Positions 7,047 through 8,662 of a stretch of 8,662 bases of DNA are shown in pieces. The notes under the pieces are model-generated. The model worked only from the letters and a program-made list of their open reading frames with translations. It made no database searches and was not told the origin of the DNA. The DNA lies in assembly GCA_003857395.1 (NCBI GenBank), contig RPRC01000246.1, forward strand, positions 1 to 8,662. The letters are read 5' to 3'. Made by a program: the position numbers and the translations under genes. Positions within the stretch are counted from its first letter, which is position 1; each line of letters begins with the position of its first letter. This DNA comes from Geobacter sp. (GTDB taxonomy: Bacteria; Desulfobacterota; Desulfuromonadia; Geobacterales; Geobacteraceae).

Positions 7047-7217
7047 TCGCTCATCATGGCCTTAAAGAACATCTCGAAGAAGTGGACCATGCCCATTAAG
7101 CACTGGAAATCGGCGTTGAATCAATTCTCGATAATTTTCGAAGGCAGAATGCTTTTCCTGGACTTTAGACTTTCGCGTAAATCGTGGGCCGTGCCTTACT
7201 CGCGTCTTGATGTTTAA
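7047..7217 (+). pseudogene. IS256-family transposase, C-terminal remnant
   Basis: The frame from about 7056 reads MALKNISKKWTMPIKHW, then ALNQFSIIFEGRM. This matches the end of IS256/mutator-type transposases, which close with KKWxxPxxxW....A(L/M)NQFAIxFxxR. The family homology ends near 7165; the remaining residues to the TAA at 7215 look like unrelated read-through. The catalytic core is absent. Immediately to the left is the presumed end of the IS21 element, so the IS21 insertion probably removed or separated the rest of this gene. Confidence 0.72.
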
Positions 7218-7232
7218 GGGCGAGTAAGGCAC
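7191..7232. repeat. 13-bp perfect inverted repeat
   Basis: GTGCCTTACTCGC at 7191-7203 is the exact reverse complement of GCGAGTAAGGCAC at 7220-7232, with a 16-base spacer. There is no T tract on either side, so it is not a typical intrinsic terminator. It lies between two transposase remnants and could be facing IS ends, or a palindrome linked to one of these elements. Confidence 0.75.
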
Positions 7233-7269
7233 AGCTTCTTGAAGAAAAATCTTTTCTCTCTGGAGGCCG

Positions 7270-7621
7270 CTATGGACCACAAGGGCCCCAATGCGCATTG
7301 TTTGGAGCCAGCTTGATAACGACAAAGGTGGCCGTAGTAAGCCGAGCCTGATTCTCTCCACCGGCCGGATTATTCGCAACTAAGGATGCAGGTGGTCGGT
7401 TAAGGATCTGTTCAACCAGATCAAGAATATGGAGGCCTTGCAACAGTCACGGCAGGTGCTCCATCGTAGGGTGCAGATTCTTTCGGTCAGCTATACCATC
7501 CCTCAGTTACCGGTGATGCTTTGATGACGTAAAAGTAACCTTTCTGGCTTCTGTCACGCCATGGTGTCAGAAACAGCCCATTGCCGCCAGCAGAGTTCTA
7601 CAGGGGCTGCAAAGGACCTGA
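7270..7621 (+). pseudogene. DDE transposase, C-terminal remnant (IS4-like)
   Basis: One plus-strand frame reads MRIVWSQLDNDKGGRSKPSLILSTG, then a TAA at 7381-7383. The same frame continues as CRWSVKDLFNQIKNMEALQ, QSRQVLHRRVQILSVSYTIPQL and ends with TGA at 7522. The neighbouring frame carries on with TPWCQKQPIAASRVLQGLQR to 7619. The pattern RWSxExLFxxxKNxWGLKEAWQQSRQVLxRWVQxLSVxYAxPQL is one I recall from the last third of IS4-like DDE transposases. Here the catalytic Glu position of RWS(I/V)E reads Lys (RWSVKDLF). With one stop, one frameshift and a changed catalytic residue, it is dead. Exact IS family is uncertain, and it need not belong with the N-terminal remnant near 5000. Confidence 0.6.
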
Positions 7622-7845
7622 ATCCGTGACGCGATTCTGGTGACAGCTTAGGTTTGGGGTATTCCGGCCGTTTTTTGGGGAAGCAGACCCTGGCGGCGTA
7701 AAAATTGACTTCCTATTTTGTCCTGCAGGCCTCGTTCTCTGACAACTGAACCGTTTTGCCACCCCTTGTGCCAACTTGAGGACGAGTTCGGCCGGGACGC
7801 TGTATCCATGCCCTTGTCACGACGATTATTTCCGCGTTCTTGCGA
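7622..7845. other. Spacer between transposase remnant and IS1380 gene
   Basis: About 220 bases downstream of the IS1380 stop contain no gene I can support. A 63-codon minus-strand frame (7713-7904) overlaps the end of the IS1380 transposase gene and is Arg/Pro-rich, which looks like a shadow. The IS1380 right-hand terminal repeat should lie here, but its partner is outside the window. Confidence 0.45.
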
Positions 7846-8662
7846 CTATCCGTAAGCGAGGCGGGCGTATATGCCGGCAAACGCCTCGGCATGGGCCGTC
7901 GCATGGCGGCTGAACCGGAGTCTCAATCTCCTGCCGCTGCTGATCATGCGGCCGGCGAAGTAGATCATTTCCTGTATGACGGTTTTGATCCTTCTCCGTT
8001 TCGCTTCATGGCGGATAATTCCCTTGCTGGACACCAGGCAGGTCTGACCGACGAAGCGCGGGATGTTGTATACCAAGGCGCCGCAGGCCATGGCCAGTTG
8101 ATTCGTGGCGAACTTTCCCGACGGCAACCTCTCAAGGTCCACGTCGGTCTTGATCTCGGCGTGGTACTGCTCACACAGACCGTGACCTTTGTAGAGTTGG
8201 ATGACTTTTTCGTCGTCAAGCTTCAGGCTGGTCCACCACCCTTCCAGTTCGATCTCAGGGATAAGTATGAGTTGCCCTTTCTTGTCAATGGTCCGTTCTG
8301 TAACCCGCATCACCCGACGGAAGGTAACGATTCTCTTGGCGCCGGTTTCATCGGTGAGGGTCTCTTTCACCTTTACGCTGAAGAGCGCCACCCGCTTACC
8401 GGGACGTGGCGATGAGACGACCCCGCTTTCAAGCCCCTTCTGCCACCAGTGGTGGGCATTCTCCTTTCGGGGGTTCCACTTGATGATGTAATCGGTCTTT
8501 GCATACCCTGCCAGCTCGACCCGGTTGTCGAGCGAATCATGGGCCGAGTCTTTGCGGTAGAGAAGCTTTTTGTCACAGAACTGTCGTATCCGGGCATGGG
8601 TCTCGCGTAAAAAAGGGAGAAACTCCTTTTGCGGATGCTGAGAGCCGGCCAACAGGTGGCCA
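7846..8662 (-). CDS. IS1380-family transposase, C-terminal part (5' end outside window)
   Basis: The minus-strand frame is open from the right window edge to a TAG at 7846, about 271 residues. It reads GSQHPQKEFLPFL, then LYRKDSAHDSLDN with a catalytic Asp, DYIIKWNPRKE, YKGHGLCEQYHAEIKTDVD with the catalytic Glu, ERLPSGKFATNQLAMACG, ALVYNIPRFVGQ, and VIQEMIYFAGRMISSGRRLRLRF. These are the characteristic C-terminal motifs of IS1380 transposases in the usual order, including the ERLPSGKFxxN signature. No lesion is seen, so this is the best-preserved transposase in the window. It is also clearly GC-richer than ord, which may mean a recent arrival. The N-terminal third and the first catalytic Asp lie outside the window. 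The TTG at 8652 is not a real start. Confidence 0.92.
   Translation of the reverse strand, partial: GHLLAGSQHPQKEFLPFLRETHARIRQFCDKKLLYRKDSAHDSLDNRVELAGYAKTDYIIKWNPRKENAHHWWQKGLESGVVSSPRPGKRVALFSVKVKETLTDETGAKRIVTFRRVMRVTERTIDKKGQLILIPEIELEGWWTSLKLDDEKVIQLYKGHGLCEQYHAEIKTDVDLERLPSGKFATNQLAMACGALVYNIPRFVGQTCLVSSKGIIRHEAKRRRIKTVIQEMIYFAGRMISSGRRLRLRFSRHATAHAEAFAGIYARLAYG

Noticed and set aside
7840..8415. 191-codon plus-strand frame at the right end
   Set aside because: It is antisense to the clear IS1380 transposase and only reflects the high GC content.
1..8662. A composite transposon carrying ord or rex between matching IS copies
   Set aside because: No two IS remnants in the window are recognisably of the same element in flanking positions, so there is no matching pair to mobilise the cargo.

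Overview
This window is an accessory 'graveyard' of insertion sequences in a bacterial chromosome or contig. It holds remains of eight or nine transposase genes from at least seven recognisable IS families. Among them are three host-type metabolic or regulatory genes: lipB, a rex-like gene and ord. The mixture of families (IS1182, IS630, ISL3, IS1595, IS21, IS256, IS1380), together with Rex, LipB and an ornithine-fermentation enzyme, fits an anaerobic bacterium. A Desulfobacterota-like host is my best guess, but the sequence does not settle it. I see no tRNA, rRNA or CRISPR array.

Left part (1-1600). The C-terminal end of an IS1182-type transposase (+) enters from the left edge and overlaps, tail to tail, the end of a minus-strand Rex-like repressor gene (407-1147). 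Just upstream of rex on the same strand is lipB (octanoyltransferase). It is split into three frames by two one-base losses and has lost its N-terminal third at about 1598. lipB and rex are 23 bases apart and probably formed one transcription unit.

Nested insertion (1598-3741). A 5'-truncated IS630-family transposase (+) is cut in two by an ISL3-family element whose transposase lies on the minus strand (1976-3196). The two IS630 halves rejoin in the middle of the conserved transposase core. The ISL3 gene itself has two small frame-breaking lesions.

Metabolic island (3787-4868). A nearly complete minus-strand ord gene (2,4-diaminopentanoate dehydrogenase, from oxidative ornithine fermentation) is interrupted by a single-base loss. 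It is more AT-rich than its neighbours, and no other gene of the pathway is present.

Right part (4946-8662). In order: an IS4-like transposase N-terminal remnant (-), a 500-base AT-rich stretch with a minus-strand terminator hairpin, an IS1595 (ISXO2-like) transposase remnant (+), an IS21 istA N-terminal remnant (-) abutting an IS256 C-terminal remnant (+), a 13-bp perfect inverted repeat, a C-terminal remnant of a DDE transposase (+), and the C-terminal two thirds of an IS1380 transposase (-) that runs off the right edge.

I did not find a convincing new multi-gene system. The points most worth a second look are the unusual Rex-like protein with an altered NAD-binding loop, the isolated ord gene, the lipB disruption, and the pattern of one-base losses in homopolymer runs, which could be sequencing error rather than decay.
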